Assembly: GCA_016713645.1 (NCBI GenBank)
Contig: JADJOU010000018.1
Location: 35,608 to 99,607, forward strand
Source: Bacteroidota bacterium
GTDB taxonomy: Bacteria; Bacteroidota; Bacteroidia; Chitinophagales; JADJOU01
DNA length: 64,000 nt
Reading direction: 5' to 3'
Both the position numbers and the translations under genes were made by a program. Numbering within the stretch: the stretch's first letter is position 1; each line of letters begins with the position of its first letter. The notes below the pieces were generated by a model, which saw only the letters and a program-made list of their open reading frames with translations, had not been told where the DNA came from and made no database searches. Shown piece after piece: positions 29,901 through 38,781 of this stretch.

Positions 29901-30048
29901 GAGTCCTGAAGATATTCAAATTGTTTCCAAGCAAATTAAAGATACTTATTCAAGTATTTTGGCAAAGAAATTTGATGGCTGCGGCAAGAAGGATTGTGAA
30001 TGGTGCACATTTATGAATCATGCAAAAATGAGCACCAAAGCTTGGTAG
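26926..30048 (+). CDS. UvrD/PcrA-type helicase fused to a Fe-S PD-(D/E)XK nuclease
   Basis: The 1040-residue protein begins with a superfamily 1A helicase: Walker A GPGTGKTQ, Walker B VDEYQDTN, motif III VGDDDQSIYRFQGA, and motif VI YVAMTRARKGL. The C-terminal 270 residues form a RecB-type nuclease (HLDTYLKCPLVFYF, then GKMDKIE and VVDYKTGK as metal ligands). Four cysteines, C778 and C1019/C1024/C1027 (CGKKDCEWC), are placed as in AddB- and Cas4-type iron-sulfur nucleases. It is probably a DNA end-processing or repair enzyme. Intact; follows the lipoprotein with a 4-bp overlap. Confidence 0.92.
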   Translation: MNKIYASLNAAQLHAVEATEGPVMVVAGPGTGKTQILSARIAKIIEEGRAEPNEILCLTYTEAGTVAMRKRLLQMIGTVAYKIHIHTFHSFCNKIIQENLSQFGTMNLDLISEIEMANVLRAIIDEFEIDNPLRKSGAGSYYEKENLKQFFQEIKRERIDVQAFIQSCEQEKELSKELPEYLYKVNTRTAKKGDLNREYYKMAEQLEKTISAAKAYPVFLAKLDAMNRYTYDDMILWVIDLFERNNDMLLYYQEQFQYILVDEYQDTNGAQSKILSLLTSHWEKDANLFVVGDDDQSIYRFQGASITNIFSFYEYYLSHLSPEEQRERVVVLTDNYRSSQPILDASMALIERNTERLTNAISGIKIVKNLAAKGASKDIEQRVFTEQYESPYHQTIGVAEHIDRLLKQGVQKNQIAVLYRNHAQSEDLQRYLINNNIPIQTQKNEDVFESLFIDHILNILKYIGLERDQSASQEDKFFMLLHAPFFNIKPIQIARLAYAFKEARREKRDLPLRVFLYKNVDATIAESVQLANLLEHWMEEKEKCSVQQIIEKIFTEGGVIQWVIQQANKIYYLQELNTFFDFVKEETKKRKLMSLSSLIETIELMKAEDIQLSFIKVQFNQDAIVFSTVHGSKGLEYDYVFVIGNEKNKWQPKDKRKGYRIPSHWIKQVTDDVDYQEERRLLYVAMTRARKGLILTSSARDHKGKDIEESQFISEITIKKAIESAVPVLEEDKVNQYIAAVLEELKKENPAVLEQEYIDKLLDNYKLSVTHLDTYLKCPLVFYFNNLLRIPRAKNDSFAFGNAIHFSLEHIFKEMKKNERVFPPVQFVMKTFEYFLNLFKESFTETQFKKRLEDGNTILPAFYNHYVNAWNTNVELEVSFSTVYEDVPITGKMDKIEINGTSATVVDYKTGKIANVKKYHSDSRPLTAEELTEVAEPQYHQEHGGDYWRQAVFYKILIDNEPKKNWSVSRVVFDFVEADKDSKKYNQVAIAVSPEDIQIVSKQIKDTYSSILAKKFDGCGKKDCEWCTFMNHAKMSTKAW

Positions 30049-30054
30049 ATAAAT

Positions 30055-31774
30055 CTAGTATGCGCGAGCATTATTCCCTTCGAAATAATTGATAAAAGCT
30101 CTATTGGCCACTTTATTGCCCCCTGGCGTTGGATAGTTTCCTGTGAAATACCAATCTCCTTTGTGGTTAGGACAAGCAAGGTGAAGATTATCGATGGTCT
30201 GATAAATCACTTCAATTTCGCATTTTACATTTTCCGGTGTTACAATCTCTGCAATCTTTTTTGAAATTTGTTCATAGGTAAATAGGTCGTAGAGATATTT
30301 CATCTGATTGGCAATCTGCCCTTTTTGATTTTTATTCTCTGCGATACAGAGATCATAGGTCTTTTTCAAGAGGCTCGTTTGATTGGTCTCTTCGAGCAAT
30401 GCTATCAATGCTTTGAACGCTACAAAATCTCCCAATTTGCTCATGTCAATTCCATAACAATCGGGATATCGAATCTGAGGTGCAGAAGAGACAACGATGA
30501 TTTTTTTAGGCTTTAGACGTGCGAGATTGTGAAGGATACTTTGTTTGAGTGTAGTTCCTCTAACGATAGAATCATCGACGACCACAATGGTATCTGTTTT
30601 TGGATTGATACTGCCATAGGTTATATCATAAACGTGAGAGACCATTTCGTTGCGCGTCATAGAATGCGGTTTCAGCTGTGTTTGGGATGAAAGAGAAAAC
30701 GGTATTATCCATGTCATAATTCACAGATTTTAATACGAGCGGGGCTAAATATTTCCCTAAATCTTTTCGCTCCTGATAGATATCTTTATCTGTCCCTCTT
30801 GAAAAATAGATTCTCTCAAAGCTGCAAGCTGCGCGGGTTTTAGGCTCTTGAATTTGGCATTCTGATGAAGTGCCATCCTTTTTAATGATGATAGCAGCGC
30901 CAGGTTGTAATTCTTTTATTTTCTCTAAATCAACGTTAAAAGCGGTTTGAATGCATGGTCTTTCACTGGCGACAACGGCTACTTCATCGTCAATGTAATA
31001 GAACGCAGGTCTTATACCATTCGGGTCTCTCATGACAAAAGAGTCGCCATGTCCTAAAATTCCAGCCATGGCATATCCTCCATCAAAATCATTAGAAGCG
31101 CTGCGGAGGATGCTTTGGATATTCAGGTGCTCAATAATTTTCGCGGTAATTACATTATTGGGATAACCCATTAATTTAAATTTTTTGAACAATTCTTCGA
31201 CTTCGCGATCTAAGTAATGGCCAATTTTTTCAAGGACGGTAACGGTATCTGTTGATTGACGAGGATGTTGTCCCAATTCAATCAAATTTTGCATCAATTC
31301 ATCGACGTTGGTCAGGTTGAAATTGCCAGCGAGTAAGAGGTTGCGCGTAATCCAACTGTTTTTTCTGTAGAATGGATGGCAGACTTGTTCTGAATTATCG
31401 CCATGAGTTCCGTATCTCAAATGGCCGAGATAGAGTTCACCAATTGATTCTATCGATTTTTTTAATGAATCTGCGTTTGGGGTATTTCCTTGTGGTAGAT
31501 TTTTGATTTTTTCATATGCTTTTGAAAAAATTTCTTTCATCGCCTGATTAGATGCATTTCGAGATCTGAAAATATAATCTGCTCCAGGCGGCATATCTAA
31601 CTTTATCACAGCAACACCAGCGCCATCTTGGCCTCTATTGTGCTGTTTTTCCATGAGCAAGTACAGTTTGTTGAGCCCATAAGAAGGCGTCTTGTATTTG
31701 TCAATATAGTATTGGTAAGGTTTGAGAAGTCGAACAAGGGCAATCCCACATTCGTGTTTGATATTGTCGCTCAT
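30055..31774 (-). CDS. purF: amidophosphoribosyltransferase, frameshifted and apparently missing an internal segment
   Basis: PurF makes phosphoribosylamine, the first step of purine synthesis. The N-terminal glutaminase starts SDNIKHECGIALVRLL with nucleophile Cys9 and has QHNRGQDGAGVAV. The transferase part has the PRPP loop VVVDDSIVRGTTLKQS and PQIRYPDCYGIDMSKLGDF. At about 30655 the frame breaks exactly where NTAETAFY should lead into roughly 50-60 residues before the VSHVYDITYG segment; these residues are absent, not just frame-shifted. The total reaches only about 573 residues against a remembered family norm above 600. Either a real deletion or an assembly collapse. The promoter box TACGTTTG is at 31782-31789. 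Confidence 0.88.
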
Positions 31775-31781
31775 TGTGCTG

Positions 31782-31789
31782 CAAACGTA
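31782..31789 (-). promoter_or_regulatory. minus-7 box TACGTTTG of purF
   Basis: Minus-strand TACGTTTG fits TAnnTTTG and lies 7 bp before the purF ATG (31772-31774); a TTTG sits 14 bp upstream, shorter than ideal spacing. The transcript would be nearly leaderless. Confidence 0.45.
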
Positions 31790-31890
31790 CGAAAAAAATT
31801 AGACAAAAGTCATTGAACCTAGCAAAAAGAGGTCGAACTATGTTAAAGTGATTTAAAATGCTGCTTTTGTGAAGAATTGAAGGAATAATT

Positions 31891-31923
31891 TTTGAGTATA
31901 TTATTACAATCTACTATCTTTCG
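31891..31923 (+). promoter_or_regulatory. promoter of the DUF456 gene
   Basis: TTTG (31891-31894), a 20-bp spacer and TATCTTTC followed by G (31915-31923) place the start of transcription at or next to the ATG at 31927, predicting a leaderless message. Confidence 0.5.
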
Positions 31924-31926
31924 GCG

Positions 31927-32466
31927 ATGGAAATAATCTGTATAATATTGGGTTTCTTGCTGATAATCATTGGATTTATTGGAATTATTGCGCCTATTCT
32001 CCCTGCCACTGCTGCCTCATTTGCAGCTATTTTGCTCATTCATTTTTCTAAAGTCTATGAATTTCATTTGTTGACGCTGATGATACTATCAGCATTGACA
32101 ATATTGACTTTTTTGGTGGACTATATTATGCCTGTTATCGGCACGAAGAAATTTGGGGGAACTAAATATGGCGTAATTGGCTCATCTATAGGGATTTTTA
32201 TCTCGGTGTTTATTGTTGCACCTATGGGTATATTTGCCATTGTGGGCATTTTGTTTTTAGCTTTTATTGGCGCTTATTTCGGCGAGTTGATAGGAGGAAG
32301 ACCAAATGGCGAGGCTATTTATGCCGCAACTGGAGCAATGCTGGGATTCCTATTTTCTACTTTTGCAAAATTTGTTGTTTGTGCCATCATTACGGTGGTC
32401 TTCCTATTGGCATTGGCTTGTCATTTCAAAATAGACTTCCTTTGCGATAAATTTCTATTTTTGTAG
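31927..32466 (+). CDS. DUF456 family membrane protein
   Basis: The 179-residue protein is almost entirely membrane helices: about five segments, the first MEIICIILGFLLIIIGFIGI and the last in the C-terminal 35 residues. Glycine-rich repeats (FIGAYFGELIGGR, GAMLGFLFSTFAK) between helices match DUF456, a small family of unknown function in the inner membrane. It precedes a lipoprotein protease gene by 15 bp and is probably co-transcribed with it. Intact. Confidence 0.85.
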   Translation: MEIICIILGFLLIIIGFIGIIAPILPATAASFAAILLIHFSKVYEFHLLTLMILSALTILTFLVDYIMPVIGTKKFGGTKYGVIGSSIGIFISVFIVAPMGIFAIVGILFLAFIGAYFGELIGGRPNGEAIYAATGAMLGFLFSTFAKFVVCAIITVVFLLALACHFKIDFLCDKFLFL

Positions 32467-32481
32467 TTAATACGAAGTAAT

Positions 32482-33291
32482 ATGAAGCAAGCAAGAATTT
32501 ACCTAAGTGCCGTTATAATTGCCCTTAGTTTTTGGGGATGTTCTGACGGAGGTCTCAATATTTTTTCAATAGAGGACGATAAGCAATTGGGTTTGCAATC
32601 GAAAGCAGAAATCGAATCAAACCCGCAGGAATTCCCGATTATTCCTCGGTCTGCAAATCCTGAAGCATATGCTTATTTGGATGGTTTAAGGGATCAGATA
32701 TTGGCGACAGGCACTGTGAAATATAAAACAGAGTTTCCATGGGAGTTGCATATTGTCAAGCGAGATGATGTTCTCAATGCTTTTTGCACACCAGGAGGGT
32801 ATATCTATGTTTACACGGGCTTGATTAAATATTTGGACAATTCTTCTTCTTTAGCAGGTGTAATAGGCCATGAGATGGCCCATGCAGATAGACGCCATAG
32901 TACGGATCAATTGACTGAGCAATATGGCTTATCGACTTTATTAGCCATTGCCCTGGGTCAGAGCAGCGCTGCATCTGTTGGAGAAATGGTAGCAAGTTTG
33001 ATTTCTTTGAAGTTTAGCAGAGGAAAAGAAACTGAGGCAGATGAATATTCTGTGAAATACCTCTGTGGAACGAAGTATCAAACAAATGGGGCGGCTAATT
33101 TTTTTCAAAAGATGATCAATGATCCCAATAGCGGCAGCCAACCACCGCAATTTTTAAGTACGCATCCCAATCACGAAAATAGAGTAGAGGATATCAATAA
33201 GAATGCTAGTGCTTCAGTGGGCTGTTCTAGTTCGAAGTTAACCGAATCTCAAGATCAAGCGGAGTACGATGCGATAAAAGCGAAATTGTAG
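32482..33291 (+). CDS. M48-family metalloprotease, lipoprotein
   Basis: The 269-residue precursor has a lipoprotein signal ending SFWGC, so it is anchored in the outer or inner membrane facing the periplasm. The zinc site is HEMAH at residues 130-134 with the third ligand in KETEADEYSVKYL. This is the M48C/BepA-like branch, which degrades or chaperones outer-membrane proteins. The tail (SVGCSSSKLTESQDQAEYDA) is short and there is no TPR domain as in BepA. Intact and close to the DUF456 gene. Confidence 0.92.
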   Translation: MKQARIYLSAVIIALSFWGCSDGGLNIFSIEDDKQLGLQSKAEIESNPQEFPIIPRSANPEAYAYLDGLRDQILATGTVKYKTEFPWELHIVKRDDVLNAFCTPGGYIYVYTGLIKYLDNSSSLAGVIGHEMAHADRRHSTDQLTEQYGLSTLLAIALGQSSAASVGEMVASLISLKFSRGKETEADEYSVKYLCGTKYQTNGAANFFQKMINDPNSGSQPPQFLSTHPNHENRVEDINKNASASVGCSSSKLTESQDQAEYDAIKAKL

Positions 33292-33336
33292 GGCGTTGCG
33301 GAAGATTTTAGTTATTTTATAAAAACAATATATTCT

Positions 33337-34683
33337 ATGTCAACAAATAATTCAACTATTGTAGGGGGTGGACTCGTGGGCTCATTGCTCGCTTGTTATT
33401 TAGCGAAGCGAGGTCATCAAGTTGATGTCTATGAGAGTAGACCAGATATGAGAAAAGCGGGATATATAGGAGGAAGGAGTATTAACTTGGCGCTGAGTGT
33501 AAGGGGATGGACTGCTTTGGAGAAAATTGGCTTGAAAGGAGAAATTGAAAAAATATCCATTCCCATGTATGGGAGGATGATTCATTCAGTTTCGGGGGAA
33601 AAGAACTTTCAGCAATACGGAAAGGAAGATGAAGCAATTTATTCTGTATCAAGGGGTGAATTGAATAAGCGATTGGTTGAATTGGCAGATAGTTATGAGA
33701 ATGTTACATTCCATTTCAATGAGCTATGTGAAAAAGTCAATTTTCAAGATACTAGTATTGATTTTTTTAATTTCGATAGAAAAGAGAAACATCAAGTCAA
33801 AGCGGATAAGATATTCGGTACTGATGGTGCATTTTCAAGGGTAAGAAGTGCATTTATGGCATTGCCTAGATTTAACTACTCACAAAACTACATTGAGCAT
33901 GGTTATAAGGAATTGCATATACCCGCTAATGCTCAAGGAGAACATCAACTAGAGAAAAATGCGTTGCATATCTGGCCAAGGGGAAGTTTTATGATGATTG
34001 CGCTGCCCAATATAGATGGAAGTTTTACATGCACCATGTTTGTCCCATTCGAAGGTGAAGACGCTTTTGATGATTTAGCAACAGAAAAAAATGTGGTAGA
34101 TTTTTTCGAGAAATATTTCCCAGACGCGATTCCATTGATGCCAAACTATATTGAAGATTTTTTTAGAAATCCAACATCCGGATTAGTAACGGTAAGATGC
34201 AATCAGTGGTATCAAAATAATGTCTGTTTATTGGGAGATGCCTCACACGCAATTGTACCATTTTTTGGTCAGGGGATGAACGCTGGCTTTGAAGATGTGC
34301 GCATTTTAGACGAATTGATGGATGCGCAGAATGAGCAATGGTCAAAAGTGTTTCCACAATTTAACATGCTGAGAAAACCGGATACAGATGCTATCGCTCA
34401 AATGGCATTGGATAATTTTATCGAAATGCGGGATCTAGTAGCGGATGAGCATTTTTTGAATAAGAAGCGGGTAGAAAAGCTCATTATGGCAGATGAGTCA
34501 AATCAATACCTTTCTCTATATTCGGGAGTGTCTTTTAGCAATGAGCGCTATAGTGAAGTCTATAAGAAGGGCTTAAAGCAAAATGAATTATTAGAAGAAT
34601 TGGTTTTAATTGATGATGTCGATCTTAAAATTAAAAGTGAAGAGATTAAAAAGAAGATACGTCAAAAAATCAATGGAGGATAG
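33337..34683 (+). CDS. kmo: kynurenine 3-monooxygenase
   Basis: KMO is the FAD enzyme that hydroxylates kynurenine to 3-hydroxykynurenine in tryptophan breakdown. The N-terminal dinucleotide-binding fold reads TIVGGGLVGSLLACYLAKRG, then GRSINLALSVRGWTALEKIG, typical of KMO, and the FAD ribityl motif LLGDASHAIVPFFGQGMNAG. At 448 residues it is of normal length for bacterial KMO, with helical C-terminal segments but no obvious membrane anchor. No other kynurenine-pathway gene is seen in the window. The next gene starts 3 bp after its stop. Confidence 0.94.
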   Translation: MSTNNSTIVGGGLVGSLLACYLAKRGHQVDVYESRPDMRKAGYIGGRSINLALSVRGWTALEKIGLKGEIEKISIPMYGRMIHSVSGEKNFQQYGKEDEAIYSVSRGELNKRLVELADSYENVTFHFNELCEKVNFQDTSIDFFNFDRKEKHQVKADKIFGTDGAFSRVRSAFMALPRFNYSQNYIEHGYKELHIPANAQGEHQLEKNALHIWPRGSFMMIALPNIDGSFTCTMFVPFEGEDAFDDLATEKNVVDFFEKYFPDAIPLMPNYIEDFFRNPTSGLVTVRCNQWYQNNVCLLGDASHAIVPFFGQGMNAGFEDVRILDELMDAQNEQWSKVFPQFNMLRKPDTDAIAQMALDNFIEMRDLVADEHFLNKKRVEKLIMADESNQYLSLYSGVSFSNERYSEVYKKGLKQNELLEELVLIDDVDLKIKSEEIKKKIRQKINGG

Positions 34684-34686
34684 GCT

Positions 34687-36063
34687 ATGGAAATTGTAGA
34701 TTTATTTTTAGCCCCGACCTATTTATTGTTTATTTTCTTTTTTGCTATTGTATATAGATCCAAAGCGCTTAAAGGGGCAAATATTTCGAAATTTTTCCTT
34801 CCAGGCTTAGCACTTAAGTGTTTTGGAGCGATTGTAGCGGGGTTGATTTATAAGTTTTATTATGGAACTGGCGATACTTTTACTTATTATACAGCGTCTA
34901 AGTACTTAAATGAGATTATCAATGTCAATTTTGACCATTGGTGGTCAGCAATTACGAATTCTTCTCAAGGGAATATAGCGAGTACATATTTAGATATTCG
35001 AGTAATTCAGTATGATAAAACTTTCTTTTTTGTTAAGATGTGCTCCTGGTTGGGCTTGATATCATTCAATAATTACACCGTAATTGCACTTTTTTTAGCA
35101 GTGTTTTCTTTTGCTACTTCTTGGAAGTTTTACAAAATGTGCTGTGATTTATACCCAAAAATGTGGAAGACGATGGGTTATATCGTATTCTATATTCCTT
35201 CTGTGATTTTCTGGGGCTCAGGTTTATTTAAAGACACCATTACGTATGGCAGTATTTTGCTATTGACTGCTAGTTTTTATTTTGCATTTCATAAAAAAGA
35301 CCGTGTAGTTTATCACTTATTTTTGATGTTAATGAGTGCCTATTTTTTGCAAAATATTCGAGAGTTTTTGCTCATCACAATTTTGCCACCATTGATTATT
35401 TGGTATGTTTTACAATTTAAAAATGTGATTCGGAGTGCGAAAGTTCGATTCTTGATTGGTCCTGTTTTTGCAATCGTTGGAATCGCAGGAGGCACATTGG
35501 TCATTAGTTCATTGACTAGTTCAGACGAACAATTGAAGACGCAAAATTTAAAAGACAAGTCAAAGGGATTTCAACAATGGCATAGTTCTGAGGGTGCAGG
35601 GGGGTCTTCATATACGCTTGGTGATATGGATTATACGAATATAGGAATCATAAAAAAAATACCAGCAGCAATTAATGTAACGCTATTTCGACCCTATCTT
35701 TTTGAAGTTCGCAACCCCGTCATGCTTATCGCAGGAATTGAAAGTCTATTCTTCTTGTTTCTCACATTAGGCGTTATAAAAGAGGTTAAATTTGGCGTTT
35801 TTCTCTATTTTTTCGATAATGCAAATGTCTTTTTCTTCTTACTATTCTCTCTTGTATTTGCATTTGTAGCTGGCTTTAATAGTTATAATTTCGGAGCATT
35901 GGTTCGTTATAAAATACCATGTATGCCATATTTCTTGATCGGCATTTATATTATGAAATATGAGATATTACAAACGAAGGAGAGAAGAATGAATGAGCGA
36001 AGGATTGCTATAGAAGAAGAGGAAAAGCGGTTAAATGCGCAATTGTCACCAATTGCACAATAA
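34687..36063 (+). CDS. polytopic membrane protein of unknown function
   Basis: The 458-residue protein has roughly ten hydrophobic helices, beginning DLFLAPTYLLFIFFFAIVYR and ending near residue 425, plus a charged cytoplasmic tail (QTKERRMNERRIAIEEEEKR). A hydrophilic loop with YYGTGDTFTYYTASKYLNE after the second helix is reminiscent of membrane glycosyltransferases (GT-C) or polysaccharide polymerases, but I do not recognise the family. Downstream genes for a flippase and a GT4 enzyme support a surface-glycan role by context only. Intact. Confidence 0.7.
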   Translation: MEIVDLFLAPTYLLFIFFFAIVYRSKALKGANISKFFLPGLALKCFGAIVAGLIYKFYYGTGDTFTYYTASKYLNEIINVNFDHWWSAITNSSQGNIASTYLDIRVIQYDKTFFFVKMCSWLGLISFNNYTVIALFLAVFSFATSWKFYKMCCDLYPKMWKTMGYIVFYIPSVIFWGSGLFKDTITYGSILLLTASFYFAFHKKDRVVYHLFLMLMSAYFLQNIREFLLITILPPLIIWYVLQFKNVIRSAKVRFLIGPVFAIVGIAGGTLVISSLTSSDEQLKTQNLKDKSKGFQQWHSSEGAGGSSYTLGDMDYTNIGIIKKIPAAINVTLFRPYLFEVRNPVMLIAGIESLFFLFLTLGVIKEVKFGVFLYFFDNANVFFFLLFSLVFAFVAGFNSYNFGALVRYKIPCMPYFLIGIYIMKYEILQTKERRMNERRIAIEEEEKRLNAQLSPIAQ

Positions 36064-36108
36064 GTCAAGAAATATTGCGTTATAGGGATATAAATAAAAC
36101 ACGCAAAG

Positions 36109-36342
36109 ATGAATGCTAACTCTACCCAAGAAAAATTATTGCTTTTAGCATACCATGAGCTATCAGAGGAGGAAAGCCTTGAAGTTCAAACACTCATTGT
36201 GTCCGATGATAATTTGCGTCGAGCATGGTTTCAAATCCAGGAAGTCAAAAATGAATTAGATCTTCAAAAAATAGAGCCTAGCAGAGAGCTTATTCATTCA
36301 ATATTGGAACAAATAGCACCGCTGACAAAAAAGTCCACTTAA
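36109..36342 (+). CDS. small soluble protein, anti-sigma-like N-terminus
   Basis: The 77-residue protein (LAYHELSEEESLEVQTLIVS in the middle) looks like the short cytoplasmic helical segment found at the start of some Bacteroidota anti-sigma factors, but there is no membrane helix and no sigma gene beside it. Its stop codon overlaps that of the convergent flippase gene (the shared bases TTAA). Function unknown; it may be a small cytosolic regulator. Confidence 0.55.
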   Translation: MNANSTQEKLLLLAYHELSEEESLEVQTLIVSDDNLRRAWFQIQEVKNELDLQKIEPSRELIHSILEQIAPLTKKST

Positions 36343-37582
36343 TTTTTTCTTAGGAAAAGTACTCCGAGAGCCATGTGGCCTAATCCCATCGCGCACTGCG
36401 TAAGTGCAAATGAAATGGCGGCACCTGTAGCGCCATATCTTGGAATTAAATAGGTGTTAAGGGAAATACTGAGTAAACATCCTAGTGCAACCAAAAAAAT
36501 AAGTGGTTTAATTTTGCCCGAAGCGGAAATGAGCGTTCCATAAACAAATACCAAGCACATCCCTATTAATCCAATCATTAGAAATCGCAGTGGTTCTGCC
36601 CATTCTCTAGATGATTGTCCGTACATTGCAGACATAATTTCAATTCCAAAAGCCACGATAATAATGCAAGAGAACCGCTAATTGCGAGTATGATAATTGT
36701 GCTCAATACACATATTTTTATGAGGACCTCTTTTTGCAGTAAATGCCTTGAAAAAAGAGGAAGCAAGGTGGTCCCGAATAGGATAAGCATATTGGATGCA
36801 GCGTCGAGTATTCTAAAAGATGCAGCGTAAATACCTGCTTGCTCTGCTCCATTTAGGAGCATTCGCTCGAGCATGAGTCCATCTATTCTTTGATAAATGC
36901 TCATAAAAAGCACTAGAAGGGCATATGGGAAGGCACCTTTGAGCAAATGAAATATAGATTTGATGTTTGGCTTGACAGAAGAGATATTCAAATGCTTGTT
37001 CACAAAAAAAGCACCGAGTGTGCAAGAAATACCTAGAGCAGTGAATTGAATTTGTGCAAATTGAAATATAGTAATGGTATGTCTAAAGTGCAGGAAAGTC
37101 AAAACCAATATTATCATCAATAATTTATCAAATACAGAAAAAAAGGCATCGAGGTAATTACGTTGATGGGCAATAATCGTAGATCTAAAAAATGCGATAA
37201 AAGCCAATAAAAATTGGTTGGCACATACCCAAAGAAGTAAGTGAATGGCTTCTCTTTCAAACCCAATGAAATAAGCTATAAAGATCGAAATGATAAAATA
37301 GGCAATTGCTAAAAAAAATTTAATCCAAGCCAGTTGTCCGAAATAGTCCTTTGGTTGGGCCGACTGAGAGGAGATTGTTCTGGTATTATATATTTGAATT
37401 CCAAAGTCTAGGAAAACATTTAGTATAAATGATAAACTAAAAAGGGAGAAGTACAATCCATATTGAGATTCTCCAACCAATAACTGTATTTTCCGCTCAA
37501 TGACTAGAACCCAAAATGGTTTGATAAGAAGGTTAATTCCTATTAAAAAAGTTAAGGGTAGAATAAATTTTCGTTGAAGCAT
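36339..37582 (-). CDS. polysaccharide flippase, Wzx/MATE-like (one frameshift)
   Basis: The corrected protein is about 415 residues with about 12 membrane helices, starting KFILPLTFLIGINLLIKPFW and including FPYALLVLFMSIYQRIDGLM, the typical sixth-to-seventh helix region of oligosaccharide flippases (Polysacc_synt family). A one-base indel around 36655-36672 separates the last 100 residues (FGIEIMSAMYGQSSREWAEP onward). It likely flips lipid-linked glycan units across the inner membrane, with the GT4 gene divergently transcribed 65 bp away and the membrane protein nearby in the same locus. Confidence 0.83.
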
Positions 37583-37621
37583 GGAATAATTTATATCATT
37601 GCTATACTAGGCAGTCATAAA

Positions 37622-37650
37622 TTTGCAGATACAAACATACACTAATTTTG
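37622..37650 (+). promoter_or_regulatory. promoter of the GT4 gene
   Basis: TTTG (37622-37625), a 17-bp spacer and TAATTTTG (37643-37650) fit the consensus, but the box overlaps the putative TTG start at 37648. Either translation starts downstream or the box is fortuitous. Confidence 0.4.
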
Positions 37651-38777
37651 AATAGAAAGAAAATAGCTGTCAATACGCGGTTTTTATTAAAAAACAAATT
37701 AGAGGGAATTGGATGGTTTAGCTATGAAACGCTAAAGCGCATGGTTATCGCGCATCCTGAGTTTGATTTCTACTTTATATTTGATAGACCTTATGACGAG
37801 TCGTTTATCTTTAGTAAGAATGTGTTTCCTATTGTTATTGGTCCGCCGGCGCGCCATCCATTCCTCTGGTATATTTGGTTTGAATTCAGCGTGGCCAAAT
37901 GCCTAAAGGAAATCCAACCAGATTTGTTTTTTTCTCCTGACGGATATTTGAGTTTGCGCGCAAAATGCCCACAGCATATCGTCATACATGATTTGGCATT
38001 TGAACATTATCCGCTGTTTGTCCCATTTTGGGCAAGAAAATTTTACCAGTATTTTACGCCCAAATATGCATCAAAGGCAAGGAGAATAGCAACGGTGTCC
38101 AATTATACGAAACGCGATATCTCAGCATTGTATGGCGTGGATTTAACTAAAATTGATGTTGTTTATAATGGGGCCAATGAATTGTATCGACCGTTAAATG
38201 AGACTGAGCGTGAAAAGACTAAGTGTGAATTCTCTGATGGGAAGAAATATTTTATTTTTAATGGGGCGATTCATCCGCGAAAGAATTTAAAGAATGTATT
38301 TCTAGCGTTTGATTTGTATAAAGCCAAGTGGGGAAGTGATTGTAAGTTGATTGTCGCGGGTCGAAAAGCATGGCATTTTACAGATATTTTTGAGACTTAC
38401 GAATCGATGAATTACAAAGTAGATGTTGTATTCACAGGGCATGTTAGTCAAGATATTTTGTATAGATTGATGGCGAGCGCAGAGGCTTTACTTTATGTGT
38501 CAATTTTTGAGGGATTTGGAATTCCCATCATCGAGGCGATGCAATGCGGCACTCCTGTTATATCATCTAATACAACAGCGACAGATGAAACAAGTGGCGA
38601 TTCGGCCATAAAAGTTTCCCCTGAGGATATTGAATCGATAGCGCAGGCGATGCATTCTTTGATTGAAAATCCAGCCATGCGCAAAGAATATATTCAAAAG
38701 GGTTGGAGCATGCCAAAAACTATTCTTGGGATATTACTGCAAGTAAGTTATGGGATTCTATAAACAAGTGCTTGTAA
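37648..38777 (+). CDS. GT4-family glycosyltransferase (C-terminal frameshift)
   Basis: The product has an N-terminal Rossmann half (KKIAVNTRFLLKNKLEGIGW) and the GT4 donor-binding half: FNGAIHPRKNLKNVFLAFDL, VFTGHVSQDILYRLMASAEA, and the EX7E region FEGFGIPIIEAMQCGTPVIS. A one-base indel near 38713 produces a false C-terminus; the shifted frame reads KNYSWDITASKLWDSINKC to TAA at 38775-38777, the usual ending of these enzymes. The start is uncertain because a promoter box overlaps the TTG at 37648 and no ATG lies upstream. Likely mannosyl- or related transferase for surface glycans. Confidence 0.87.
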
Positions 38778-38781
38778 GGTC

